Program-made: the position numbers and the translations under genes
From: Salinimicrobium profundisediminis
GTDB lineage: Bacteria > Bacteroidota > Bacteroidia > Flavobacteriales > Flavobacteriaceae
Assembly (NCBI RefSeq): GCF_026241755.1
Contig: NZ_JAPJDA010000022.1
Coordinates: 1-64,000, forward strand
Length of the DNA stretch: 64,000 nt
Direction: 5' to 3'
The notes under the pieces: generated by a model
What the model was told of the DNA's origin: nothing
Databases searched by the model: none
Seen by the model: only the letters and a program-made list of their open reading frames with translations
In this document: in pieces, positions 9,130 to 17,306 of the stretch
Layout: every line of letters begins with the position of its first letter
Numbering within the stretch: the stretch's first letter is position 1

Positions 9130-10068
9130 ATGGAATTCCGTACTCAAGTTCCCGTCATTTCGAAAGAACCAAAAATCGGTTACTCTTCAAAAGTGCTGCT
9201 TTTGGGTTCCTGTTTTGTGGAAAATATCGGAAAGAAACTGGAGTACTTTAAATTCCCGAGCCTGCTCAATCCCTTCGGAATTCTTTTTCATCCTGCGGCC
9301 ATTCACAACTTCTTAAAAAGGGTAAAAGAGCAGCATGTTTTTACTGAAGCAGATATTTTTTACCACAATGAAACCTGGAAATGCTATGAAGCCCATTCCG
9401 ATCTTAATTCCGTAGAAAAAGAGGAGATCCTGAGCAAATTGAACGCTGCAGTCAAGGAAACCCGCGAGTTTTTGAAGACAGCCACTCATGTGATCATCAC
9501 GCCGGGAACAGCCTGGGGCTATAGGCTAAATGAAACTGGCCGGCTGGTGGCTAATTGCCATAAAGTGCCACAGGCGAATTTTAGCAAGGAAATAACAGAT
9601 GTCAAAAATGCCATTTTTGACATCTCAGAAATTGTGAGGTCGCTCAATCCTTCAGCCGAAATTATCTTCACTGTTTCCCCTGTGCGACATTTAAAGGATG
9701 GTTTTGTTGAAAATCAGTTAAGCAAGGCAAAACTCATCACTGCGATTCAGGAAGTAGTGGCTTCAGAAGAAAATTCTGGCTATTTTCCGTCGTATGAGAT
9801 CATGATGGACGAGCTTCGGGATTACAGGTTCTATACTGAAGATATGGTGCACCCTAATAGTGTGGCGGTAGATTATATTTGGGAAAAATTCAGGCAGACC
9901 TGGATAGCTTCAGCAGCTTCCGAAGTAATGAAACAGGTAGATACCATCCAAAAAGGGCTTTTACACCGGCCTTTTAATGAAACTTCTGAAGCACATCAGA
10001 AATTCCGAATAAATCTTCAACAAAAAATAGAAAAACTCGAAAAAGAAGTGCCTCAGATTAATTTTTAA
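9130..10068 (+). CDS. GSCFA domain-containing protein
   Basis: The 312-residue protein has the family-defining N-terminal block LLGSCFVENIGKKL (residues 28-41) and the conserved ITPGTAWGYRL, TVSPVRHLKDG and DMVHPNSVAVDYIW segments. GSCFA proteins resemble SGNH/GDSL hydrolases; the Ser-Cys block and the final HPN could supply catalytic residues, but no substrate is established. There is no signal peptide, so a cytoplasmic location is likely. A complete copy of the dispersed palindrome TCAAAAATGCCATTTTTGA lies inside the gene at 9602-9620. Confidence 0.88.
   Translation: MEFRTQVPVISKEPKIGYSSKVLLLGSCFVENIGKKLEYFKFPSLLNPFGILFHPAAIHNFLKRVKEQHVFTEADIFYHNETWKCYEAHSDLNSVEKEEILSKLNAAVKETREFLKTATHVIITPGTAWGYRLNETGRLVANCHKVPQANFSKEITDVKNAIFDISEIVRSLNPSAEIIFTVSPVRHLKDGFVENQLSKAKLITAIQEVVASEENSGYFPSYEIMMDELRDYRFYTEDMVHPNSVAVDYIWEKFRQTWIASAASEVMKQVDTIQKGLLHRPFNETSEAHQKFRINLQQKIEKLEKEVPQINF
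9602..9620. repeat. Dispersed palindrome YCAAAAATGNCATTTTTGR, inside the GSCFA gene
   Basis: The 19-base sequence TCAAAAATGCCATTTTTGA matches the window-wide consensus exactly and is read as part of VKNAIFDI in the GSCFA protein. Confidence 0.7.
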
Positions 10069-10125
10069 GGGAAATCTTCACATTTTCTTCAAAAAAAGCA
10101 GGTTCCTAATTTGTATTTTTAGAAC

Positions 10126-10740
10126 ATGAAGAAATACATTCTTGGTGCCCTTGCAGTACTGCTTATTTTCATGGTTTATCGCTATTTTGAGAACCGAAAT
10201 GCCGAAAGAGATCGCCTGGAGGAAAGCACTGCGCTTATTCAGCAGCAAATTAAGAACGTTGGGAAACTTGTGGTGACCGAGGGAACTTTTTCGCAGGTTT
10301 ATACTTATAAAGACACAAAAAACAGGTTTCTGGATGTGCTCCCGGCCCGAAAAAGGGCACTAATTATTGTGAATACGAAAGCGACGGTGGCGTACGACCT
10401 GAGTAAACTGGTCACTGAGGTTGATGTTGAAAATAAAACGGTTCACATAAAACATATTCCGGAAGAGGAGATAAATATCTACCCCGATATAAAATATTAC
10501 GACATCACCCAGGATTACCTTAACCAGTTTACGGCCGATGATTATAACAAGATCAAAACGCGCATCAATAAATCAATGCGGGAAAAAGTGGAGAATTCCA
10601 CTTTAAAATCCAACGCCAAAAACCGGCTGATAAGTGAGCTGCAAAAGATCTATATCCTCACCAACACCCTTGGCTGGACGCTTACCTATAACGATCAGGA
10701 ATTTAGCGCCGAACAGGAAATGCAGGAGTTGAAGCTGTAA
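10126..10740 (+). CDS. DUF4230 domain-containing protein
   Basis: The 204-residue protein has an N-terminal hydrophobic segment (residues 4-20) likely acting as signal anchor. The DUF4230 region follows, with the typical TEGTFSQVYTYK, RALIIVNTKATVAYDLSKL and HIKHIPEEEINIYPDIKYYD stretches. The family is a membrane-anchored, largely beta-structured domain of unknown function common in Bacteroidota. It follows the GSCFA gene by 57 bp on the same strand and may share its transcript. It converges with the hydroxylase gene, whose stop lies immediately next to its own. Confidence 0.85.
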   Translation: MKKYILGALAVLLIFMVYRYFENRNAERDRLEESTALIQQQIKNVGKLVVTEGTFSQVYTYKDTKNRFLDVLPARKRALIIVNTKATVAYDLSKLVTEVDVENKTVHIKHIPEEEINIYPDIKYYDITQDYLNQFTADDYNKIKTRINKSMREKVENSTLKSNAKNRLISELQKIYILTNTLGWTLTYNDQEFSAEQEMQELKL

Positions 10741-12498
10741 TTAGTGCGTTACTAACCCGGGTTTTACCAAACCGATCCCGTTATCGATAAGGTGTGAAAC
10801 TTCTGGTCTTCTTTGTTTGATATCTTCCAGATGTTCCAGTACTGCCGAAGCCAGTTTCTCATCCTTCCCGCTGGCAAGTTCAAAGATCTCTACGGAAAGC
10901 AGCCAGTCTTTAGGATGATATTTTTTCACAAGATCAAAAGCTGCTTCCAGCGAGAATTTGGTGTTTTTTCCCTGCCTTATATTTCTAATAGATTCATAGA
11001 GGGATTCCAATTCCTCCCGCTCCGGTGTTTTTTTACTTTTAATGGTGGTCGAGGAAGGAGTGTGAGTGATAAGATTAAAGGATTTTGCATCTGCAGGTCC
11101 TGCAAAGGCCGAGATCACTTCTTTTCCAATGGCCATGTCATAATTACCCCACTCTGTCTTAAACAGCACCTCATCTTTCCAGGTGACGGTGCAATTCTTT
11201 AAGCTTATAAGTATGATCTTTCCCTGTAAATTCCTGGTGCCGGTGATGATCTCCCCCTTAACAGTTATCCCGCCTTCAAATTCAAAATTCACCTGTTCGC
11301 CTTCATAAATATCGTAAGCTCGCAGGTCACGCGGACTCATATCTTCAATGGCAAGGTTGATGCCTTTTAACCTTCCAACGGGAGAACCAAAGCCATCGGG
11401 ATGGTTTTTCTTGCCGTGGCCCACCAGTTCTTTCTCTCTGGCAGCCAGGGCAGTTTCTCCGGTTGTTTGGAAATAAACCGGTTTTCCATGATCTTCAATC
11501 ACGCGGGTGAAATTACCCGAGATTTGTATCCCGGTGCTGAGTTCTATCGTACCAATATTTTTGGAATTTATAAGTTTTTGAAGGCCTTCCAGGCCGCCAA
11601 CGCGCAGTGCCATTTTATTGGCGAACTGTTCCAGGACAAGACTCAGGTGAGCAAAGTCGGGTGTTACGTACAGCTGTGGCTGAGGTTTTGTAATGTCGAA
11701 TTCCTGCTGTGCAGCTTCAATGGTATAAGGTATTTTCTTAACCTTATCGGTCATGCACCAGGCGCTTTCCCCAATCGAGGAAAGGAGTCCGGCGCCATAT
11801 ATTTTGGGATCTTCGGGCGTACCTATGAGTCCATATTCCACGGTCCACCAGTGCAGGTTTCTAATCTGGGCCATCTCGCTTTGCTCCCGCTGGTCATTCT
11901 GCAGTTCGTCAACTTTTTTCTCGGCAGCTTCGATCTCTTCCTGCGGTGTATCTTCGGCTTCTTTGATGATGGAAAGGTGGCGAATGGCTTCGTAGATCTC
12001 GTAATCTTTTGCGCTGGAAATGGCTTTGCAACCAATCTCCCCAAAGCGCCGGAGGTATTCGGCGTATTCGGGATTTGCAATAATAGGAGCGTGGCCTGCA
12101 CCTTCATGGATAATATCAGGTGCCGGGGTGTATTCTATGTGCTCGAGTTGCCTGATGTCACTGGCTATCACCAGTACATTAAAAGCCTGAAACTCCATAA
12201 AAGCTGCCGGCGGAATAAATCCGTCAACCGCTACGGCGGCCCAGCCAATTTCCTTGAGGATCCTGTTCATCCCGTACATATTGGGAATATGATCTATGGA
12301 AATTCCTGTTTTTTTGAGTCCGTCGAGATAAGAGGAGTGGGCAACCTTGCTAAGGTAATCTACATTTTTGCGCATCACATACCGCCATACCGCTTGATTG
12401 ATTGGCGTGTAGTCTTCGTAATTCTGAGGCTTTATGAATTGCTTCAGGTGTGCCGGAAGCCGGTCAATGATCTCATTCGATTCAAATTCTTTTTCCAT
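10741..12498 (-). CDS. Aromatic amino acid hydroxylase (phenylalanine 4-monooxygenase-like)
   Basis: I place the start at ATG 12498 (MEKEFESNEII), since an in-frame extension to 12564 lacks family resemblance; this gives 585 residues. The biopterin-dependent hydroxylase core occupies about residues 10-330. The iron ligands are visible as PDIIHEGAGHAP (two His) and the Glu in HWWTVEYGLIG. The core would convert Phe to Tyr with tetrahydropterin and O2. The remaining roughly 250 C-terminal residues form an extra region (TGRNLQGKIILISLKNCTV, then a helical tail) not present in the roughly 260-300 residue proteobacterial PhhA. The partner pterin dehydratase is not in the window. Confidence 0.9.
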   Translation of the reverse strand: MEKEFESNEIIDRLPAHLKQFIKPQNYEDYTPINQAVWRYVMRKNVDYLSKVAHSSYLDGLKKTGISIDHIPNMYGMNRILKEIGWAAVAVDGFIPPAAFMEFQAFNVLVIASDIRQLEHIEYTPAPDIIHEGAGHAPIIANPEYAEYLRRFGEIGCKAISSAKDYEIYEAIRHLSIIKEAEDTPQEEIEAAEKKVDELQNDQREQSEMAQIRNLHWWTVEYGLIGTPEDPKIYGAGLLSSIGESAWCMTDKVKKIPYTIEAAQQEFDITKPQPQLYVTPDFAHLSLVLEQFANKMALRVGGLEGLQKLINSKNIGTIELSTGIQISGNFTRVIEDHGKPVYFQTTGETALAAREKELVGHGKKNHPDGFGSPVGRLKGINLAIEDMSPRDLRAYDIYEGEQVNFEFEGGITVKGEIITGTRNLQGKIILISLKNCTVTWKDEVLFKTEWGNYDMAIGKEVISAFAGPADAKSFNLITHTPSSTTIKSKKTPEREELESLYESIRNIRQGKNTKFSLEAAFDLVKKYHPKDWLLSVEIFELASGKDEKLASAVLEHLEDIKQRRPEVSHLIDNGIGLVKPGLVTH

Positions 12499-12590
12499 AG
12501 CTATAGGTAATGAACAGGTTTTAAAGATACAAAAATATAAAGTTTGTAATCTATTGAATGCCATTTGTATAGGCTTCAGTGTAAATCAAA

Positions 12591-12624
12591 AAAGCCGCTA
12601 ATCTTTTAAGTTTTTAGCGGCTTT
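12591..12624 (-). terminator. Terminator of the DUF4136 gene
   Basis: An 11-bp perfect stem AAAGCCGCTAA/TTAGCGGCTTT with a 12-base loop is followed, read on the minus strand, by a T run. It separates the DUF4136 gene from the hydroxylase gene. Confidence 0.75.
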
Positions 12625-12647
12625 AGGTGGGGGACTTAAAATGTAAA

Positions 12648-13184
12648 TTAGTTCAAAGAAGGTGGATATTTCTCCAGGATCTCTTCCACAATTTCGTTAA
12701 TCCTTTCCTGTTTTTGTTCCACTTTGGTAGAAAGGGCTGCAGTGCCCATTCCCTGCCATACCAGTTCTTTTTTTCCTGCATCAATAAGGTCTATATACAA
12801 AGTACCTTCGGTAGTAGAGCTTACGGTGTTATATCCAGATCCCCAATACCAAGGGTGCCAGCCCCATCCGTAACCATAGCCGTAGGCGTTGTTATAGATG
12901 TTCACGTTCTCCTTGGTCTTGGTGAAAATGCTTACAAGCATGTCCGGATTATCTGACTTTGTAAAGCCTTTTTCCTGCATTTCCTGGTCTATGGCTCTTA
13001 AAATCCTTTTTTTGTCAAGATCAGAAATTTCTGCTTTGTCAATACCGGGTTTGAAGAAGGCATAGGTCTGGTACTGTGAGAAGTTGACTTCCCTGTCGTA
13101 ATCTGTCGCTACTTTCACGGTACTACAGGAAGTCATTACCAGCACGAACAGAACGAGTACCGAAGTAATTTTAATCGCTCTCAT
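12648..13184 (-). CDS. DUF4136 domain-containing lipoprotein
   Basis: The 178-residue protein begins with a lipoprotein signal (MRAIKITSVLVLFVLVMTSC, lipidated Cys at residue 20). The DUF4136 domain follows, recognisable from VATDYDREVNFSQYQTYAF, the GF-x-K segment and the final LVWQGMGTAALS and INEIVEEILEKYPP. A Tyr/Gly/Trp-rich insert (GYGYGWGWHPWYWGSGY) interrupts the middle, as in many members. It is predicted to be anchored in the outer or inner membrane; the function is unknown. Confidence 0.88.
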   Translation of the reverse strand: MRAIKITSVLVLFVLVMTSCSTVKVATDYDREVNFSQYQTYAFFKPGIDKAEISDLDKKRILRAIDQEMQEKGFTKSDNPDMLVSIFTKTKENVNIYNNAYGYGYGWGWHPWYWGSGYNTVSSTTEGTLYIDLIDAGKKELVWQGMGTAALSTKVEQKQERINEIVEEILEKYPPSLN

Positions 13185-13202
13185 ATAAATATTGTTTTTA
13201 GG

Positions 13203-15263
13203 TTAATTGTCCAACAGGCGATCATCTACAATGTTGGGCATAGTGACTTTTAAACGAGGTTCTACTTCCATCGCGCGTTTTATGGCGAACACAGCACCTT
13301 CGTTTCGGGCCCATGATCTACGGGCAATCCCGTTGTTTACATCCCAGAATAACATTGAGTTAAGTCGTCTCTCCGACTCTTTATTTCCTTCAAGAACCAT
13401 ACCGAACCCTCCATTGATCACTTCACCCCAGCCTACACCGCCGCCGTTGTGAATGCTCACCCAGGTGGCGCCTCTAAAGCTGTCGCCAATCACATTTTGT
13501 ATGGCCATATCGGCTGTGTAGCGGGAGCCGTCGTAAATATTGGAAGTTTCGCGGTAAGGAGAATCGGTGCCCGAAACATCGTGATGGTCACGCCCCAAAA
13601 TTACAGTTCCAATTTGCCCTTTTTCGATGGCTTTATTGAAGGCACGTGCGATTTCAATCCTGCCTTCAGCATCGGCATAAAGAATTCGGGCCTGTGAACC
13701 TACCACCAGCTTATTCGCCCTGGCACCTTCGATCCACTTGATGTTGTCCTGCATTTGCTGCTGAATTTCTTCGGGAACCTCTTGTTTTAACTTCTGAAGT
13801 ACTTCCCGTGCAATCTGGTCGGTTTTCTCCAGATCTTCTTTCTTTCCTGAAGCGCATACCCAGCGAAAGGGACCAAAACCGTAATCAAAACACATGGGCC
13901 CCATAATGTCCTGCACGTAACTCGGGTATGCGAAATCTTTGTCTTCTCCTGCTGCAGCTCCGCTAACAAAATCACCTGCCTCGTCTTTATAGATTTTGGC
14001 ACCTGCTCTCGAAGCCTCCAGTAAAAAGGCATTTCCATAATCGAAAAAGTAGGTGCCTTTTTTGGTGTGGCGGTTAATGGCTTCGGTTTGTCGCCGCAGA
14101 CTTTCCCGTACTTTTTCTTTGAACCTTTCGGGATCGCGGCTCATCATGGTGTTTGCTTCTTCCATCGTGAGGCCTGCCGGATAATAACCTCCTGCCCACG
14201 GGTTGTGCAGGGAAGTCTGGTCGCTTCCTAAATCAATATGAATATTCTCTTCATCAAATTTCTCCCATACTTCTACCACATTTCCGAGGTATGCAAAAGA
14301 GATGGTTTTTCCTACTTTTTTTGCTTCAGAAACTTTTTGGACCAGCACATTGAGGTCTTTAACAACTTCATCTACCCAGCCCTGAGAGTGACGTGTTTCT
14401 ACTGCTTTTGGATTCACTTCGGCACAAACCGTAATGCAACCGGCGATATTTCCGGCTTTGGGTTGTGCGCCGCTCATGCCACCAAGTCCTGAAGTAACAA
14501 ACAAAGAACCCTCTCCTAAAATGCCCTTTTTGACACCCTTGCCCTGGGGAGAGGTGGACGTTTGAGCAATTTTCCGAAGCGCATTCAGTACCGTAATCGT
14601 GGTGCCGTGAACGATTCCCTGAGGGCCTATATACATATAGCTGCCCGCAGTCATTTGTCCGTATTGAGTTACGCCAAGCGCATTGAATTTTTCCCAGTCG
14701 TCCTGTTTGGAGTAGTTGGGGATCATCATGCCATTGGTTACCACCACGCGCGGTGCATCTTTATGTGAAGGAAAGAGTCCCAGCGGGTGACCTGAGTTCA
14801 TCACCAAAGTTTGTTCTTCGGTCATTTCGGCCAGATATTTCATCACCAGGCGGTATTGTGCCCAATTCTGGAAAACAGCGCCGTTGCCGCCATAGGTGAT
14901 CAACTCATGCGGATGTTGGGCCACCTGAGGATCCAGGTTGTTCTGGATCATGAGCATGATCCCTTTTGCCTGCTCACATTTTCCGGGATATTCAGAAATT
15001 GGCCGGGCATACATCTCATAATCGGGACGCAGGCGGTACATATAGATCCTTCCGTAGGTATCAAGTTCCTCGCGGAATTCGGGCAGCAGCTTTTCGTGAT
15101 GTTTGCTGTCAAAATACCTAAGTGCATTGCGCAGGGCGAGTTTTTTTTCTTCAGCAGAGAGGATGTCCTTGCGTTTTGGAGCATGATTTACATTGAGATC
15201 ATAATCTTTTGCGGGAGGCAGGATGTTGGGAATACCTTCTAAAATGGCATTTTTGAAGTCCAT
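13203..15263 (-). CDS. hutU: Urocanate hydratase
   Basis: The 686-residue protein carries the urocanase signature segments: YGGNGAVFQNWAQYRLVM, MTAGSYMYIGPQGIVHGTT, GLGGMSGAQPKAGNIAG and DQTSLHNPWAGGYYPAGL. The C-terminal part includes DHHDVSGTDSPYRETSN and SIHNGGGVGWGEVINGGFGMVL. It converts urocanate to imidazolonepropionate in histidine degradation using tightly bound NAD+. It is about 130 residues longer than the usual 555-residue form, matching the long Bacteroidota variant. No other hut gene is in the window. Its start codons overlap a copy of the dispersed palindrome (15238-15256). Confidence 0.95.
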   Translation of the reverse strand: MDFKNAILEGIPNILPPAKDYDLNVNHAPKRKDILSAEEKKLALRNALRYFDSKHHEKLLPEFREELDTYGRIYMYRLRPDYEMYARPISEYPGKCEQAKGIMLMIQNNLDPQVAQHPHELITYGGNGAVFQNWAQYRLVMKYLAEMTEEQTLVMNSGHPLGLFPSHKDAPRVVVTNGMMIPNYSKQDDWEKFNALGVTQYGQMTAGSYMYIGPQGIVHGTTITVLNALRKIAQTSTSPQGKGVKKGILGEGSLFVTSGLGGMSGAQPKAGNIAGCITVCAEVNPKAVETRHSQGWVDEVVKDLNVLVQKVSEAKKVGKTISFAYLGNVVEVWEKFDEENIHIDLGSDQTSLHNPWAGGYYPAGLTMEEANTMMSRDPERFKEKVRESLRRQTEAINRHTKKGTYFFDYGNAFLLEASRAGAKIYKDEAGDFVSGAAAGEDKDFAYPSYVQDIMGPMCFDYGFGPFRWVCASGKKEDLEKTDQIAREVLQKLKQEVPEEIQQQMQDNIKWIEGARANKLVVGSQARILYADAEGRIEIARAFNKAIEKGQIGTVILGRDHHDVSGTDSPYRETSNIYDGSRYTADMAIQNVIGDSFRGATWVSIHNGGGVGWGEVINGGFGMVLEGNKESERRLNSMLFWDVNNGIARRSWARNEGAVFAIKRAMEVEPRLKVTMPNIVDDRLLDN
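15238..15256. repeat. Dispersed palindrome copy at the start of hutU
   Basis: TCTAAAATGGCATTTTTGA matches the consensus YCAAAAATGNCATTTTTGR except near its left end. It encodes KNAIL of MDFKNAILEG at the HutU N-terminus. Confidence 0.6.
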
Positions 15264-15269
15264 ATAGAA

Positions 15270-15443
15270 TTATTTTTTCTGTTGATTCGTTTTTTTATTG
15301 AAGCCGTAAGGGCAGTGACGGCAGCCACTTTCACAGCAATAACCTCTTTTGAGGTGGTATTGTTCGGTAAAGCAGCAGTAGCCTTCGGGGGTGAGATAAT
15401 AATCGCCTTCTTCAAGCGGAATTTTTTTTCTTGAAAAACTCAT
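15270..15443 (-). CDS. DUF5522 small cysteine-rich protein
   Basis: The 57-residue protein runs from the ATG at 15443 to a TAA at 15270. It contains seven cysteines arranged as GYCCFTEQYHLKRGYCCESGCRHCPYGF, the hallmark of DUF5522, probably a small metal-binding knuckle. It ends in a Lys/Gln-rich tail. The stop lies six bases before the hutU start on the same strand, so the two genes are likely one transcript. The function is unknown, and the link to histidine degradation is by position only. Confidence 0.85.
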   Translation of the reverse strand: MSFSRKKIPLEEGDYYLTPEGYCCFTEQYHLKRGYCCESGCRHCPYGFNKKTNQQKK

Positions 15444-15476
15444 ATCACAAAAATAGCATTTTCTTATCTTGCCCTA

Positions 15477-15803
15477 ATGTTTGTGGTGGTTAATAAATTT
15501 ATTCTTGCCAAACACTTTGATGGCGTAGTCCTTTGGCCATTTATTATAATAAAGCGAAAAGATCTTAAAAGTAACCCGGTCTTCATGAACCATGAGCGCA
15601 TTCACCTCAAGCAACAGGTGGAGCTACTGGTGATCTTCTTCTTTGTGTGGTACTTTTTTGAATATTTCATCAGGCTCATAAAGTACAGGGACTCCTATAA
15701 AGCTTATAGTAGAATTTGTTTTGAGCGCGAAGCTTATGCCAACGAAAGAAACCTGAATTACATTCCCCGACGTTCATTCTGGGGTTTCAGAAAATATCTC
15801 TAA
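15477..15803 (+). CDS. Small membrane protein with HExxH motif, function unknown
   Basis: The 108-residue protein has a hydrophobic N-terminus, the sequence MNHERIHLKQQVELL (a zinc-protease-like HExxH, about residues 39-43) and a transmembrane helix at about residues 48-66. A downstream Glu in FEREAYANERNLNY could serve as third ligand. The order HExxH, helix, ExxA is reminiscent of the catalytic part of M48/M56 membrane peptidases but is much shorter. The ATG at 15477 lies 33 bp from the divergent DUF5522 start. I do not recognise a named family with certainty. Confidence 0.75.
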   Translation: MFVVVNKFILAKHFDGVVLWPFIIIKRKDLKSNPVFMNHERIHLKQQVELLVIFFFVWYFFEYFIRLIKYRDSYKAYSRICFEREAYANERNLNYIPRRSFWGFRKYL

Positions 15804-15818
15804 AAGGCCTTTTCAAGG

Positions 15819-17186
15819 CTATAGCTCCCGAAGATTTTCTAGCATGGTGGGAATAAGTTCGCTTACCGTGGGGTGAATATGTACGGCATCCCGCATTACC
15901 TGGTAGGTTGCGCCTGCATACATCTGGTCTATTACGGTGTGGATGTATTCATCTGCCCCGGTTCCTAAAAATGTTGCTCCCAGGATTTTGTCTGTATCGG
16001 CATCAATGAAGATCTTCATTTTTCCGGCGGTCTCTCCTTTTTCTTTAGCACGTGCAACCTTCTTCATGGGCATTTCAGCAACTTTAGCTTTTATTCCCTT
16101 GGCTTTGATCTGTTTTTCATCAAGACCTACCCGGGCAAGCGGCGGATCGATATATGCGGCATAACAGGGAAAACGGTCAGATAATTTTCTCTTCCGGTCT
16201 TCATAAAAAGTAGAATTTACAATTTGAAAGTCATTGTAGGCGGTGTGGGTAAAGGCACCTTCTCCGTTACAATCTCCCAAAGCCCAAATGTGCGACACCG
16301 ATGTCTGCAGCTCATCATTTACTTTGATGAAACCGTGATCGTCCAGCTCTACACCGGTTTTTTCCAGCCCGAGATCATTTGTATTTGGAACTCTTCCCAC
16401 TGCCAGTAAAAGGTGAGAGGTGGTTATTTTTTTACTTCCTGCTTCACAATTATAGGTCACTTCAATTTCTCCATTTTTCTCAGCAGCCTTGATACAATCA
16501 GAATTCAGTAGAACATTGATGCCGCTTTCTTTGATGATCTCTGTAATGGCTTCAGCAATATCGTCGTCCTCTTTTTTCATGAGGGCCGAACCCCGCTCAA
16601 GAATGGTCACTTCACTCCCAAAGCGGCTAAACATCTGGGCAAATTCCAGCCCCACATATCCGCCTCCTACAATAACAAGATTTTTGGGCACCTCTTCCAG
16701 CTCGAGCATACTGCGGTTGGTGAGATAATTTACAGCTTCAAAATCTTTTGGTACCCTTGGCCTGCCTCCCACATTGATAAAAATCTTTTCTGCCGTTAAC
16801 TCTTCCCCGTTAACCAAAATAGTATGGTCATCGAGAAACACAGCTTTTCCCCGAAAAAGGGTGATAAGCTCTTCTTTTTCAAAAGTTCTTTCGAGACCTT
16901 CATGAGAATCGGCTATTAGTTGATCTTTCCGGGCTTTGATAGTTTTAAGATCTACCTGCACATGTCCTTCAATGTTCACGCCCATTTCCCGGCTGTTTCG
17001 GGCGATAAAGGCTCTCCTGGCCGAGGCAACATAAGCTTTTGTGGGCGTACAACCTGTGTTGACACAAGTACCGCCCAGTTCCCTCTTCTCAATAATGGCA
17101 GTTTGCAATCCGTTTTTGGCGAGGCTGGAAGCCAGGGGAGGGCCTGCCTGTCCCGTTCCAATTATAATGGCATCAAATTTTTTCAT
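15819..17186 (-). CDS. FAD-dependent pyridine nucleotide-disulfide oxidoreductase (mercuric reductase/Lpd-like)
   Basis: Starting at ATG 17186 (MKKFDAIIIGTGQAG) the protein has 455 residues; the longer open frame upstream to 17315 has no family character. It shows an N-terminal FAD-binding GTGQAGPPLA, the redox-active disulfide GGTCVNTGCTPTKAYVASAR, a central NAD(P)H-binding VIVGGGYVGLEFAQMFSRFG and a C-terminal dimerisation domain with HIHPTVSELIPTMLENL. This is the class I disulfide reductase layout. Within the family it resembles the mercuric reductase-like proteins without a heavy-metal domain. Substrate is not determinable. No mer or 2-oxoacid dehydrogenase gene is adjacent. Confidence 0.9.
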   Translation of the reverse strand: MKKFDAIIIGTGQAGPPLASSLAKNGLQTAIIEKRELGGTCVNTGCTPTKAYVASARRAFIARNSREMGVNIEGHVQVDLKTIKARKDQLIADSHEGLERTFEKEELITLFRGKAVFLDDHTILVNGEELTAEKIFINVGGRPRVPKDFEAVNYLTNRSMLELEEVPKNLVIVGGGYVGLEFAQMFSRFGSEVTILERGSALMKKEDDDIAEAITEIIKESGINVLLNSDCIKAAEKNGEIEVTYNCEAGSKKITTSHLLLAVGRVPNTNDLGLEKTGVELDDHGFIKVNDELQTSVSHIWALGDCNGEGAFTHTAYNDFQIVNSTFYEDRKRKLSDRFPCYAAYIDPPLARVGLDEKQIKAKGIKAKVAEMPMKKVARAKEKGETAGKMKIFIDADTDKILGATFLGTGADEYIHTVIDQMYAGATYQVMRDAVHIHPTVSELIPTMLENLREL

Positions 17187-17306
17187 CGGGTCTAAATTAA
17201 TTTCAGAAATTAAATATACTTTTTGACAAACCGTCCTTTGTTTCTTATAATTAGTTCTTAATATTTGCAGCCTCGTGGTTAGTCCGCAATAGTTTATATT
17301 TTGAAA

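Noticed and set aside
11401-12510. A 369-codon plus-strand open frame
   Set aside because: It is antisense to the well-supported aromatic amino acid hydroxylase and reads as its shadow, rich in Cys, Phe and His without family resemblance.
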